Translations under genes and position numbers: made by a program
Part shown: one piece after another, positions 1 through 6,432 of the stretch
Numbering within the stretch: position 1 is the first letter of the stretch
Layout: every line of letters begins with the position of its first letter
Assembly: GCA_937124525.1 (NCBI GenBank)
Contig: CAKZLA010000109.1
Coordinates: forward strand, 1 to 15,665
Direction: 5' to 3'
From: an uncultured Desulfobacterium sp.
Lineage (GTDB): Bacteria; Desulfobacterota; Desulfobacteria; Desulfobacterales; Desulfobacteraceae
DNA: 15,665 nucleotides
Notes under the pieces: model-generated
Databases searched by the model: none
What the model saw: the letters and a program-made list of their open reading frames with translations, nothing else
What the model was told of the DNA's origin: nothing

Positions 1-187
1 TTGGTATCAAATAGAAATTATCGTCCGTAGAATGATACAGTTGTCCTTCTTTATCAGGTAATTGTCCGGTCCCATAGCCTGATTCTTCATTAACAAGTAG
101 GGGAGGGATAACTTCTTTATAACCTGCATTTTCAGCTTCATCCAAGAAAAAATTAATTAATGCTTTCCGATTGGCTTGATATATAGA
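1..187 (-). CDS. serS: Seryl-tRNA synthetase, internal fragment
   Basis: The minus strand from about 178 down to 1 reads without a stop as part of the class II synthetase core. It carries the motif RKALINFFLDEA, then GYKEVIPPLLVNEESGYGTG, then QLPDKEGQLYH, and ends at YLIP, which in the family leads into TAEVPVTN beyond the window. Seryl-tRNA synthetase is cytoplasmic and charges tRNA-Ser. This stretch spans motif 1 and the approach to motif 2. The wording QLPDKEGQ and LINFFLDEA is what I associate with Bacteroidota enzymes. The frame is closed upstream by a stop at 188-190, and recognisable homology stops at about 168-178. The N-terminal part of the protein, normally well over 150 residues including the tRNA-binding arm, is therefore missing at an abrupt break. 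The C-terminal part lies off the window. The identity is secure from the motifs; the taxonomic reading is an inference. Confidence 0.85.
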
Positions 188-204
188 TTAAGAAATTCAG
201 TTAA

Positions 205-281
205 AAAGATAAAACAGATTAATTTGATTACTGTAATCGATTTTTAAGAACATCATAAAGTGATCGATTTTAATCTGCTAA
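205..281. other. AT-rich intergenic stretch with inverted repeats
   Basis: An outer inverted repeat CAGATTAA / TTAATCTG encloses a perfect small palindrome GATTAC-T-GTAATC and two direct copies of ATCGATTTT. It lies just downstream of the minus-strand small exported protein, so it may help end that transcript. The outer arms are far apart, so this is weak as a terminator. Confidence 0.3.
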
Positions 282-602
282 TTAATGACTTTCATTAGCA
301 CTATCATCACACTTAATTTTTTGCTCGCCATAAAAGTAGATATTGTTTACTAAGGTATAAGAACCCGATAACAGACCAGATACCGGAATGATTATAGGAG
401 ACAGTACAAACCCAGACACGCTATAAAAAGTATTAGTTGCTTTCGCAACATCAACCACTTTTAGTGTTTTCTTATCACTAGAAAGCTCACAGCGCAATTT
501 TGCAACACGGGTTGCTTCTCTATCTGTAACAGGAAACACTACATAAGCAGAAAGCAACGAAAGTAATATTAAAAGTAGTATCGTTCTCATAGTCGACACC
601 AT
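282..602 (-). CDS. Small exported protein of unknown function
   Basis: I do not recognise this 106-residue protein. It begins with a hydrophobic run (MRTILLLILLSLLSAYVVF) that looks like a signal peptide or membrane anchor. A second hydrophobic patch follows at about residues 60-80 (SVSGFVLSPIIIPVSGLLSG). Two cysteines, at about 38 and 98 (KLRCELS and KIKCDDS), could form a disulfide in the periplasm. The start may be the ATG at 600-602 or the in-frame ATG at 588-590. The second gives a cleaner signal peptide and has a weak GGTG ribosome site a few bases upstream. It is divergent from the nitroreductase gene with about 170 bases between them. The frame is open and the composition matches the neighbouring AT-rich block, so it is probably real, but its function cannot be inferred. 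Confidence 0.6.
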   Translation of the reverse strand: MVSTMRTILLLILLSLLSAYVVFPVTDREATRVAKLRCELSSDKKTLKVVDVAKATNTFYSVSGFVLSPIIIPVSGLLSGSYTLVNNIYFYGEQKIKCDDSANESH

Positions 603-718
603 GATTTATAAGATTTTTTACTATAGCGAATGTAACCTAATGTGACTGTAAGTATCTGTAATAACAAATTGATGGTTAACTATTTTTCACATTGACCACC
701 AATAACACTTAAAAATAT

Positions 719-747
719 TTGCACCTAAGTGATACCAAGGATATAAC
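719..747 (+). promoter_or_regulatory. Putative sigma-70 promoter of the nitroreductase gene
   Basis: TTGCAC (719-724), 17 bases, then TATAAC (742-747) is a good sigma-70 fit. It lies just upstream of the nitroreductase ATG at 769, which has an AAAGGG ribosome site directly before it. A weaker alternative uses TTGACC further upstream. Confidence 0.5.
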
Positions 748-768
748 AAAAATAAAAAGGGAAAAATT

Positions 769-1446
769 ATGCAAGATCATCAATCAGTACCACTCACAGA
801 CTTTATAGAATACCCTCAGGAAGAGATGTTACATCGGGCGCAAACCTTTTTAGATACCAGTAGACGTCGCCATTCTATTCGTTCGTTTTCAAATAAGCCT
901 GTACCAAAAGAAATAATTGAAACCTGTATAAAAGTAGCCGCAACCGCACCAAGTGGTGCAAATCATCAACCATGGCATTTTGTAGCCATCAACAGCATGG
1001 ATGTTAAAAAGAAAATAAGAGAAGCTGCCGAAGATTTAGAACGCTCTTTCTATCAAGGACGTGCGGGTGAAGAATGGCTCGATGCACTAAAACCTCTTGG
1101 CACTGACGACCAAAAACCTTATTTAGAACATGCCCCTTGGCTAATTGCCATATTTAGCCAGAAGAAAGGCGGTATTCATGCTGAAGACAAGAACACCAAT
1201 TACTATGTGCATGAAAGTGTGGGGATTGCCACTGGGTTTCTAATTCAGGCTTTGCACCATAGCGGTTTAGTTACACTCACCCATACCCCAAAACCCATGA
1301 GTTTTTTAACCGATATTTGTGGCAGAAATAAAGATAATGAGCGACCCTATATGCTAATTATTGCAGGATACCCAGCCGAAAACGCAACGGTTCCTGAGCA
1401 TGCGCTAGTGAAAAAAGACATTACTGAGGTTTCAAGCTTTTTATAA
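769..1446 (+). CDS. Nitroreductase-family flavoprotein, iodotyrosine deiodinase-like
   Basis: This is an FMN-dependent nitroreductase-fold enzyme of 225 residues, full length for the family. The FMN-binding start RRRHSIRSF is at residues 32-40 and SGANHQPWHF at 62-71. The late motif VGIATGFLIQALHHSGLVTLTHTP is typical of the branch containing iodotyrosine deiodinase (IYD). The lid residues that hold the zwitterionic halotyrosine in that family, as I recall them (Glu, Tyr, Lys), are matched by E91, Y95 and K116. This points to reductive dehalogenation of halotyrosines, using reduced FMN, rather than to nitro-compound reduction; that is inferred from motifs. The protein is cytosolic and has no signal peptide. 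The gene has its own promoter and overlaps the next gene by one base (TAATG), so the two are translationally coupled. A generic nitroreductase role remains possible. Confidence 0.85.
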   Translation: MQDHQSVPLTDFIEYPQEEMLHRAQTFLDTSRRRHSIRSFSNKPVPKEIIETCIKVAATAPSGANHQPWHFVAINSMDVKKKIREAAEDLERSFYQGRAGEEWLDALKPLGTDDQKPYLEHAPWLIAIFSQKKGGIHAEDKNTNYYVHESVGIATGFLIQALHHSGLVTLTHTPKPMSFLTDICGRNKDNERPYMLIIAGYPAENATVPEHALVKKDITEVSSFL

Positions 1447-1655
1447 TGAAAATACAACCAGGAAAATACCAGCACTTTAAAGGTAACTTTTACCAAGTCC
1501 TTGACACTGTTACTCATAGCGAAACACAAGAAACGCTTGTATTGTATAAACCACTTTATGGCGAGCAAGCGCTGTGGGTAAGACCCATTGAAATGTTTGT
1601 AGAAGAAATAGAGCGCGACGGAAAAGTGTTTAAACGTTTTACCTTGGTAGAATAG
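1446..1655 (+). CDS. DUF1653 small protein
   Basis: This 69-residue protein matches the DUF1653 pattern: an opening PGKYQHFKGNFYQVL, a central TLVLYKPLYG, and a final LWVRPIEMFVEEIERDGKVFKRF. The family is small, widespread and cytosolic. Its fold resembles a compact beta domain, and no biochemical role is established that I know of. Its ATG begins inside the stop codon of the nitroreductase gene (TAATG), so it is the second cistron of a two-gene operon ending at the terminator at 1683-1710. The length is normal for the family. Confidence 0.85.
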   Translation: MKIQPGKYQHFKGNFYQVLDTVTHSETQETLVLYKPLYGEQALWVRPIEMFVEEIERDGKVFKRFTLVE

Positions 1656-1682
1656 TAGCCGTAGTGGCATATAGACAAAATG

Positions 1683-1710
1683 AAAAACGCTGCAATTGCA
1701 GCGTTTTTTT
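1683..1710. terminator. Bidirectional Rho-independent terminator
   Basis: A perfect hairpin ACGCTGC-AATT-GCAGCGT is flanked by A5 on the left and T7 on the right. It can end transcripts from both sides: the plus-strand nitroreductase/DUF1653 operon and the minus-strand SPFH/zinc-ribbon pair that converge here. Confidence 0.92.
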
Positions 1711-1718
1711 ATTTAAAG

Positions 1719-1922
1719 CTAGTTAGTGAATAAATCAAAAATATTGCCTAAAGTGCTTGTCTTTCCTCGGTAAAACTCAGTGTAAGTACAGTTTTTACAT
1801 ACTACCGCGGTAAACTTCCTATTTTGCATATCAAAGATTTTTGACCAGCCACTACCTGTTGTAGCTATTTCATCTGTGTCAAAGCTTTCGCACTGACACT
1901 TAGGGCAAGACCAATTCGCCAT
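1719..1922 (-). CDS. Zinc-ribbon protein (DUF2082/PF09855 type)
   Basis: This is a 67-residue zinc-ribbon protein. The cysteine pairs are CPKC (C6, C9) and CKNC (C42, C45), with the conserved pieces TTGSGWSKIFDMQNRKF and YTEFYRGKTSTLGNIFD. These match the small family annotated as zinc-ribbon nucleic-acid-binding proteins (PF09855, DUF2082). The nucleic-acid role is only a family label. A strong AGGAGGG ribosome site (minus strand, about 1926-1932) precedes the ATG. It lies 15 bases downstream of the SPFH gene on the same strand, so the two are probably co-transcribed and end at the bidirectional terminator. Confidence 0.85.
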   Translation of the reverse strand: MANWSCPKCQCESFDTDEIATTGSGWSKIFDMQNRKFTAVVCKNCTYTEFYRGKTSTLGNIFDLFTN

Positions 1923-1937
1923 ACACCCTCCTATTTA

Positions 1938-2876
1938 TTATTTCTTTTTACCATCCATTGACCATAAAATGCTTTGATCTGCACCCATTACGGTTGTTGG
2001 CATTTGACCGTTCCACTGCTGTGCACGCATATAATCAACAAGCGTTGCATTTGCTTTAATTGCTTCTGCTTTCTTTTGAATAGCTTGCGCTTCTGCAAGA
2101 CCTTTAAGCTTTATTGCCTCAGCTTGTGCTTCTGCTTCTACGCGAATCGAATATGCTTGACCATCGGCTTTTGCTTTAGCCGCATCACGTTGCGCCATTG
2201 CCGTGTTTACTTCACGCTGAGCTTCAAGTTTTTGGCGCTCTAAACGGTGCATTTCTGCTGCCGCTAGGTTTTTCTCAGTTTGTTTGGTTTCAATTGATTG
2301 AATGTACTTTTGCGGTAACATTAAATTCTCTAACTGAGCCGAGTCTAGTTTTACTGGGTACTCTTTCATTTCTTCAACTAAAAGCTCTTCAATCTGTGCA
2401 ATTACCTGCGAGCGATTCTGAATTAGCTCTTCTGCTTTATATCGCGCTAGTGCATCTTTTGTCGCAGAGCGCAGCTTTGGATCGAGAATTCGACTTTCAA
2501 ACTGACTTAAACCACCGTAACTTTTGAATAGATCAAATGCTTGTTCGCGCATTACCGTCCAGTTGATTGATACTTCAGCTGTTACTGGCATTTGCTCGTG
2601 TGTTGATGCATTTAATTTTTCAACATTTTTGCGAGTACGGATCTCCAGTACCTCAACATCATCAACAAACGGTATTTTAGTGTGTAAACCTGGGTTTACT
2701 TGTTCTTTTGCTTCACCAAAACGTTTGATAATACCAACGTGACCTTCATCAACTGTGTACATCGCTGAATAAATCAGTGATAAACCGACAACACCAACAA
2801 TCGCACCTACGATTGGTCCTTTTTTCTTTGGTACCGCCATTGTTAAATCTGGTAAATCATTTTTATCATTCAACAT
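1938..2876 (-). CDS. Prohibitin-type SPFH/Band 7 membrane protein
   Basis: This 312-residue protein has a short cytosolic N-terminus, one membrane anchor at about residues 20-41 (GPIVGAIVGVVGLSLIYSAMY), then an SPFH/Band 7 domain. That domain starts VDEGHVGIIKRFGEAKEQVNPGLH and continues through the conserved pattern of arginine, strand and helix elements to about residue 190. A long Ala/Glu/Lys/Gln-rich coiled coil follows at about 195-285. This is the prohibitin layout: such proteins form large ring or cage oligomers at the inner membrane and often modulate AAA proteases such as FtsH. No protease gene is adjacent, so the partner is unknown. The start is supported by GGAG nine bases upstream of the ATG. 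The gene is followed by the zinc-ribbon gene. Confidence 0.9.
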   Translation of the reverse strand: MLNDKNDLPDLTMAVPKKKGPIVGAIVGVVGLSLIYSAMYTVDEGHVGIIKRFGEAKEQVNPGLHTKIPFVDDVEVLEIRTRKNVEKLNASTHEQMPVTAEVSINWTVMREQAFDLFKSYGGLSQFESRILDPKLRSATKDALARYKAEELIQNRSQVIAQIEELLVEEMKEYPVKLDSAQLENLMLPQKYIQSIETKQTEKNLAAAEMHRLERQKLEAQREVNTAMAQRDAAKAKADGQAYSIRVEAEAQAEAIKLKGLAEAQAIQKKAEAIKANATLVDYMRAQQWNGQMPTTVMGADQSILWSMDGKKK

Positions 2877-2952
2877 ACTTGTTACTCCAATGTATTAAGT
2901 GACACAAACAGTAACAAATAATTACCTTAATTGGGCAAATAAATGATGTTAG

Positions 2953-2981
2953 GTCTAACGCCATGCCAAACGGAGTTAGAC
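2953..2981. terminator. Weak stem-loop between hydrolase and SPFH genes
   Basis: GTCTAAC (2953-2959) and GTTAGAC (2975-2981) form a 7-bp stem with a 15-base loop downstream of the minus-strand hydrolase pseudogene. There is no clear T-tract on the minus strand, so termination is uncertain. Confidence 0.3.
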
Positions 2982-3016
2982 ACTTTTAAAAGGTAAATAA
3001 ATCAATTTAACTAAAT

Positions 3017-3885
3017 TTAATCGCTTTTAGCTTCATTTTTCAGGCTCGAATAAAATAGCTTTGTAACGCGTTCTTCGGGCAACCAATTGGAATAAGTGAG
3101 ATTTAAACTAGCAAGTGGTTTGAGTGCCAAAACTTGCTCTAGACTTTTGCTATCCGCCATAGCACTTAGCATTAGCTGTTTAGCATTTTTTAACAGCGCT
3201 AAGTAAGACTGCAAACCTTGCTTAGAGGTTATCGGACCATGGCCGGGAATAATTTTAGTATTATCATTCACTTTTGAAAGCACATCAGTTACCGCATTGA
3301 TAACACCGTCTAACGAGCCCCCACTATCTACATCAACAAACGGTAGACTTTTAAATTAAAGAAGATATCCCCCATGTGTACTGCGTTGGCTTTGTCATAG
3401 AAAATAACCGCATCGCCATCGGTATGTGCATTGTGATAGTGCCATAGCTGCGCATGCTCGTTGTTAAAGTGCAGTGTCATATCTTTACCAAAGCTAATTA
3501 CGGGTAGGTATTTTGAACCTTCGCCATGTTTGTCTTTTAAGCGCTTGTATACATTGTGATGCGCAATTACATGGCTTCCCGCATTAGCAAAGTTCTCATT
3601 ACCGCCAGTATGATCGCCGTGATGGTGAGTATTAATAACGAACTCTGGCGCTCCATCTTGTAACTTGCTAATTTGCGCCTTAATACCATCACTTAATTTA
3701 GCAAACTGATCGTCTACAATATAAATACCATCCTCCCCGCTGCTAATGGCAATATTACCACCTTGCCCATATAGCACATGTAAATTATCTGACAGCTTTT
3801 CAAGCTTAAACTCTACGTTAGAAGCAACAACAGGCAAGCTTAGACAACCCATTGAAAACAACAGTAGTAACGTTAATTTATTCAT
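3017..3885 (-). pseudogene. Periplasmic metallo-beta-lactamase-fold hydrolase, frameshifted
   Basis: Two adjacent frames together make one MBL-fold hydrolase. The first (3885 down to about 3352) has a signal peptide ending near VVA-SN at residues 21-23. It also has the metal motif THHHGDH (H87, H89, D91, H92), a further zinc His at H154 (NAHTDGD), and HMGDIFFN with the bridging Asp. It then runs into a stop after LKVYRLLM. Moving by one base recovers the expected continuation LPFVDVDSGGSLDGVI and, further on, PGHGPITS with the last zinc His. The shift falls at about 3346-3355; adding one T to the TTT run at 3353-3355 (minus strand) restores an uninterrupted reading. It could be a real lesion or a sequencing or assembly error. 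The substrate is unknown: the motifs fit the broad secreted MBL hydrolase group and do not prove beta-lactamase activity. It is divergent from a BlaI-type repressor and shares its operators. Confidence 0.85.
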
Positions 3886-3949
3886 AACAAGGCCTTTTGG
3901 TTTTTATGCTACTACGAGTTTTAGCAACTTATGGTTTAAAAAAACAGCA

Positions 3950-3978
3950 AAAATAATTCTTGACGAAATTGATTACAA
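3950..3978 (-). promoter_or_regulatory. Putative promoter of the MBL hydrolase gene
   Basis: On the minus strand TTGTAA (3978-3973), 17 bases, then TATTTT (3955-3950). The -35 box lies inside the first BlaI-like operator, which would allow repression. Confidence 0.45.
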
Positions 3979-3987
3979 CTGTAATTC
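3960..3987 (+). promoter_or_regulatory. Putative promoter of the blaI-like gene
   Basis: TTGACG (3960-3965), 16 bases, then TAATTC (3982-3987). The first operator occupies the spacer and overlaps the -10. The open reading frame could be extended up to a TTG at 3960, but that TTG is better read as the -35 box. Confidence 0.5.
3972..3985. promoter_or_regulatory. BlaI/MecI-type operator 1
   Basis: ATTACA-AC-TGTAAT is a perfect dyad with the TACA/TGTA half-sites known for BlaI and MecI operators. It overlaps the promoters of both divergent genes. Confidence 0.75.
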
Positions 3988-4001
3988 TTATGTTAGTTTT
4001 A

Positions 4002-4015
4002 ATTACACGTGTAAT
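4002..4015. promoter_or_regulatory. BlaI/MecI-type operator 2
   Basis: ATTACA-CG-TGTAAT is a second perfect dyad of the same form, centred 30 bp (about three helical turns) from operator 1 and ending four bases before the regulator start codon. Confidence 0.75.
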
Positions 4016-4019
4016 CTTT

Positions 4020-4391
4020 ATGGATATTAGTAATTCTGAATTTGAAGTGCTGCAAGCACTATGGCGAGTTCACCCAGCCGACGCGCAAACGGTTGTCGAT
4101 GAACTTAATAAAGAAAAAGACTGGCACGAAAAAACTGTCAAAACCCTGCTTGGCAGAATGGTAAAAAAAGGCGCAATTAGTTTTGAAAAAAATGGCCGCA
4201 GCTATATTTACTCTCCGGTGTTGGAAATTGAAGCATATCAAGTACAAGAAAGTGAAAGCCTGATTGAGCGTTTATTCAATGGCCGCATTGCGCCATTGGT
4301 TACAGGCTTTGCCAAAAATAAAAACTTAAGTAAGCAAGATATCGATGAGCTAAAGCATTTAATCGATAAATGGGAAAAGAATAATGATTGA
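4020..4391 (+). CDS. BlaI/MecI/CopY-family transcriptional repressor
   Basis: This 123-residue regulator has a winged helix-turn-helix at about residues 3-70: SEFEVLQALWRVHPADAQTVVDEL, then KTVKTLLGRMVKKGAISFEKNGRSYIYSP. A C-terminal dimerisation helix region follows, ending LSKQDIDELKHLIDKWEKN. Both parts are typical of BlaI/MecI repressors. I chose the ATG at 4020 because homology begins there and because the longer TTG start at 3960 coincides with the -35 box. There is no clear ribosome site, as operator 2 fills that space. The stop overlaps the start of the M56 peptidase gene by eight bases, the usual blaI-blaR1 layout. By family knowledge the peptidase senses an external signal and triggers cleavage of this repressor. 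Two operators in front suggest autoregulation plus control of the divergent hydrolase. Confidence 0.9.
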   Translation: MDISNSEFEVLQALWRVHPADAQTVVDELNKEKDWHEKTVKTLLGRMVKKGAISFEKNGRSYIYSPVLEIEAYQVQESESLIERLFNGRIAPLVTGFAKNKNLSKQDIDELKHLIDKWEKNND

Positions 4392-5340
4392 TTGGCTAAT
4401 AGAGCAGCTTTGGCCGTTAAGCTTAGCCATTGTCTGCGTATTGCTGTGTAGTAAGTTACTCCACAGTTTTTTAAGCGCTAAGTTTCAATATACCTTGTGG
4501 CTATTAGCTCCACTTGTGCTCATCTTAAATAACTTACCTATTTCTAATAGCTTATCGTTAGAAACTGAGTTGCATCACTATGTAGTGTCAGTAAAAGCGC
4601 AATCTAAGTCATTAGATATTTATGGTTTTGTTAGCATGATTTGGCTACTTGGGTTTAGCTTAATGGCTTTTCTTGTCATCTACGAACACGTTTCAATTGG
4701 TAATAAGTTTAATAAAAATAAGCAGTTTAGCCATAAAATAAACAGTCATTTACCAGTTTACTATAGCGACTCAGTGAATAGTCCTGTGCTTTTTGGCTTA
4801 TTCAAACAGCGCCTTTTTATCCCCCGTGACTTTCATGCAAGCTACGATACCGAGCAAGCAAAGCTCATATATCAACATGAATGGGTTCATTACACGCGCC
4901 AAGACAACTGGAGCAATGCATTTGCCATCGCCTTACTACTTATATTTTGGTTTAACCCTCTTTGCTGGATCGGTTATAGCCAATACAGAAAACAACAAGA
5001 AGTTGCCTGTGATGCTGCAGTATTAGCTCACGCAAACAGAGCACAGCGAATAGCATATTGTCGCGCTTTAATTGCATGTGTTTCTGACAACCATAACTCA
5101 CTTTCTAGTTACAGTTACTACATGGAGAAAAGTACGATGAAACAACGTTTAAACACAATTCAAAAAATGCCAAAAGGCAATGTTATTGTAAACCGTCATA
5201 TTGGGAAAAAGCATAAAATTTTGAAATACCATGACGGCAGGATTTTTGCCGTTGTGGCTGGTTGTGAACAAAATTTCTCCGGAATCGGGTTGTTCCAGGC
5301 CTGCTATCATTTTAAGAAGGGTGGTTTTCCCCACACCTGA
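4384..5340 (+). CDS. BlaR1-type M56 peptidase, C-terminus replaced at a junction
   Basis: The genuine part is about residues 1-263. It has membrane segments at about 9-30, 36-52 and 78-102, and an M56 zinc-peptidase core with HEWVH (H165, E166, H169). Another membrane segment lies at about 178-198 (FAIALLLIFWFNPLCWIGY) and the third ligand region is QQEVACDAAV. It continues through MEKSTMKQRL (M252 onward), all as in BlaR1-like sensors that cleave or trigger cleavage of BlaI-type repressors. Homology ends at about 5172. From there to the stop at 5340 the frame is simply the antisense of an ABC transporter gene, so the last 50 or so residues are spurious. Any further membrane segment and C-terminal sensor domain are missing. 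Translation is coupled to the repressor gene by an eight-base overlap. Confidence 0.85.
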   Translation: MIDWLIEQLWPLSLAIVCVLLCSKLLHSFLSAKFQYTLWLLAPLVLILNNLPISNSLSLETELHHYVVSVKAQSKSLDIYGFVSMIWLLGFSLMAFLVIYEHVSIGNKFNKNKQFSHKINSHLPVYYSDSVNSPVLFGLFKQRLFIPRDFHASYDTEQAKLIYQHEWVHYTRQDNWSNAFAIALLLIFWFNPLCWIGYSQYRKQQEVACDAAVLAHANRAQRIAYCRALIACVSDNHNSLSSYSYYMEKSTMKQRLNTIQKMPKGNVIVNRHIGKKHKILKYHDGRIFAVVAGCEQNFSGIGLFQACYHFKKGGFPHT

Positions 5341-5448
5341 TGGACCCACAAAGGAAATAATATCACCCTTTTCTGCACAAAAACTGATATTTTTGAGTAA
5401 GGCCTTATCTCCAAAGGATTTATTCAATTGTTTTACTTCAAAAAACAT
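5149..5448 (-). CDS. ABC transporter ATP-binding protein, N-terminal fragment
   Basis: Residues 1-92 are the start of an ABC ATPase: an A-loop region (VKQLNKSFGDKALL), a Walker A GPSGVGKTT at 35-43, IAGLEQPDSGEI, and the Q-loop VFQN with Q76, then LFPNMTVYNNIAF. After F92 (codon 5173-5175) the frame crosses into antisense of the M56 peptidase gene and ends WHFLNCV, which is not family sequence. The signature LSGGQ motif, Walker B and H-loop are all lost. The start overlaps the end of the phosphotransferase gene by 16 bases, so it is the third cistron after lysR and the kinase-like gene. The sequence resembles importer-type ATPases, but the substrate cannot be told from this fragment. Confidence 0.88.
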   Translation of the reverse strand: MFFEVKQLNKSFGDKALLKNISFCAEKGDIISFVGPSGVGKTTLLKMIAGLEQPDSGEILFTTSHNGKNPAVMVFQNFMLFPNMTVYNNIAFWHFLNCV

Positions 5449-6389
5449 TCAATATTCCCGAGGTACGCTTTTATTTTGTTAAAGGTGGTTTGATCTTTTA
5501 AGACCCTTTCCTGGCCGGTGTACTCAACATAGGCCATGAAGCACCAGCTCAGGGCTCTCAATAAAATTGTTTTTTCCAGCATGGCGGTCTTAAATTCAAG
5601 TTTATCAAATGAAAACCCGGGTGTTATTAAATGGTAATATCGTTGTAAAAAATCAAGACGTCCTTCCGGGGTAAATTTGAAATCCGACTTCCACAGTGTG
5701 GTGGTGGGGATAATAAAATGGGCCAGGTCCTGGTAGCGGCAGGAGATCACTGCCTTTTCCCAGTCCACCAGGAACCCCTTGTTTTCCCGGATGATGAAAT
5801 TACCCGAGTTCACCTCGGTGTTGACAATACAGAGGGGCTCATGGGCAAACAGGGTGCTGTGCTGCTGCCTGAGATTTAAAATTTCTCCATGGTAATTGAG
5901 AAGTGCTACCTTTTCCTTTGCCAGGGGATGGTCAGAAAATTTATGTAAAAGTTGATAACTCTCCCGGGCAATATCCCCCATGGGATCTGTCTGATGCACC
6001 AGTTTTTCAGATATGGGCAATTGGTGGATGGCGGCAAAAATTTTGGGAATCTTATCAAGATCCTGGTCAAAGACAAAGGTACGGCCAGGGATAAACTCCA
6101 TGAGCAGCACCCCCCCCAAGGCCGTGTTCGATGCCACATGCCTGGGTTTAGGGGTCACCCCGGATGGTTCAACCGCCTTTAACACCCTATATTCATAGCG
6201 AATCTGATCGGCCTGGTTCAGTTGAGTGCCATGATTGATGCGAAAGACATATTTTTTATGGTCGGCACTGACAAGATAATTTTCATTGTACTCCCCTGCC
6301 GCCAGAAATGAGACCGCATCCACCCTGTCAAGCCATTCATTCTCCATGATAATCTGGGTAATACGGGTAAAAACCTTTTTTTTATTCAT
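5433..6389 (-). CDS. Aminoglycoside/choline kinase-fold phosphotransferase with altered catalytic loop
   Basis: This 318-residue protein has the APH/choline-kinase fold. It shows an N-lobe with FLAAGEYNENYLVSADHKKYVFRIN (nucleotide-loop region and strand lysine), LGGVLLMEFIPGRTF at the hinge, and a C-lobe with the catalytic and metal sites. The usual H-G-D-x-H-x-x-N loop reads N190-T-E192-V-N194-S-G-N197. The DxD-like metal motif is LVDWEKA with D209. The catalytic Asp is thus a Glu and both loop His are Asn. The real substrate is unknown. Membership in this fold does not mean antibiotic resistance: relatives phosphorylate small alcohols, amino alcohols or sugars. It starts 43 bases after lysR (GGAAAA ribosome site) and overlaps the ABC ATPase gene, suggesting a take-up-and-phosphorylate operon. 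Confidence 0.8.
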   Translation of the reverse strand: MNKKKVFTRITQIIMENEWLDRVDAVSFLAAGEYNENYLVSADHKKYVFRINHGTQLNQADQIRYEYRVLKAVEPSGVTPKPRHVASNTALGGVLLMEFIPGRTFVFDQDLDKIPKIFAAIHQLPISEKLVHQTDPMGDIARESYQLLHKFSDHPLAKEKVALLNYHGEILNLRQQHSTLFAHEPLCIVNTEVNSGNFIIRENKGFLVDWEKAVISCRYQDLAHFIIPTTTLWKSDFKFTPEGRLDFLQRYYHLITPGFSFDKLEFKTAMLEKTILLRALSWCFMAYVEYTGQERVLKDQTTFNKIKAYLGNIECFLK

Positions 6390-6432
6390 AATTTTCCATG
6401 CTCAAGACTCTTTGGAGTCAGAGTCAGCCCCG

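Noticed and set aside
3017..3283. A separate small gene for the 3' part of the MBL hydrolase
   Set aside because: It holds the PGHGP zinc-ligand motif and C-terminal helices expected of the same protein; a one-base shift joins them.
3960..4019. Upstream extension of the BlaI-type gene from a TTG at 3960
   Set aside because: The added 20 residues are hydrophobic, unlike the family, and the TTG and following bases form the -35 box and operator region. The ATG at 4020 fits the homology.
5180..5340. C-terminal 50 residues of the M56 peptidase frame as a novel domain
   Set aside because: They are the exact antisense of the ABC ATPase Walker A region and so are a by-product of the junction.
5433..6389. 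Antibiotic-resistance aminoglycoside phosphotransferase
   Set aside because: It has only the fold; the catalytic loop is non-standard and the context is a transporter operon, so a resistance call is not supported.
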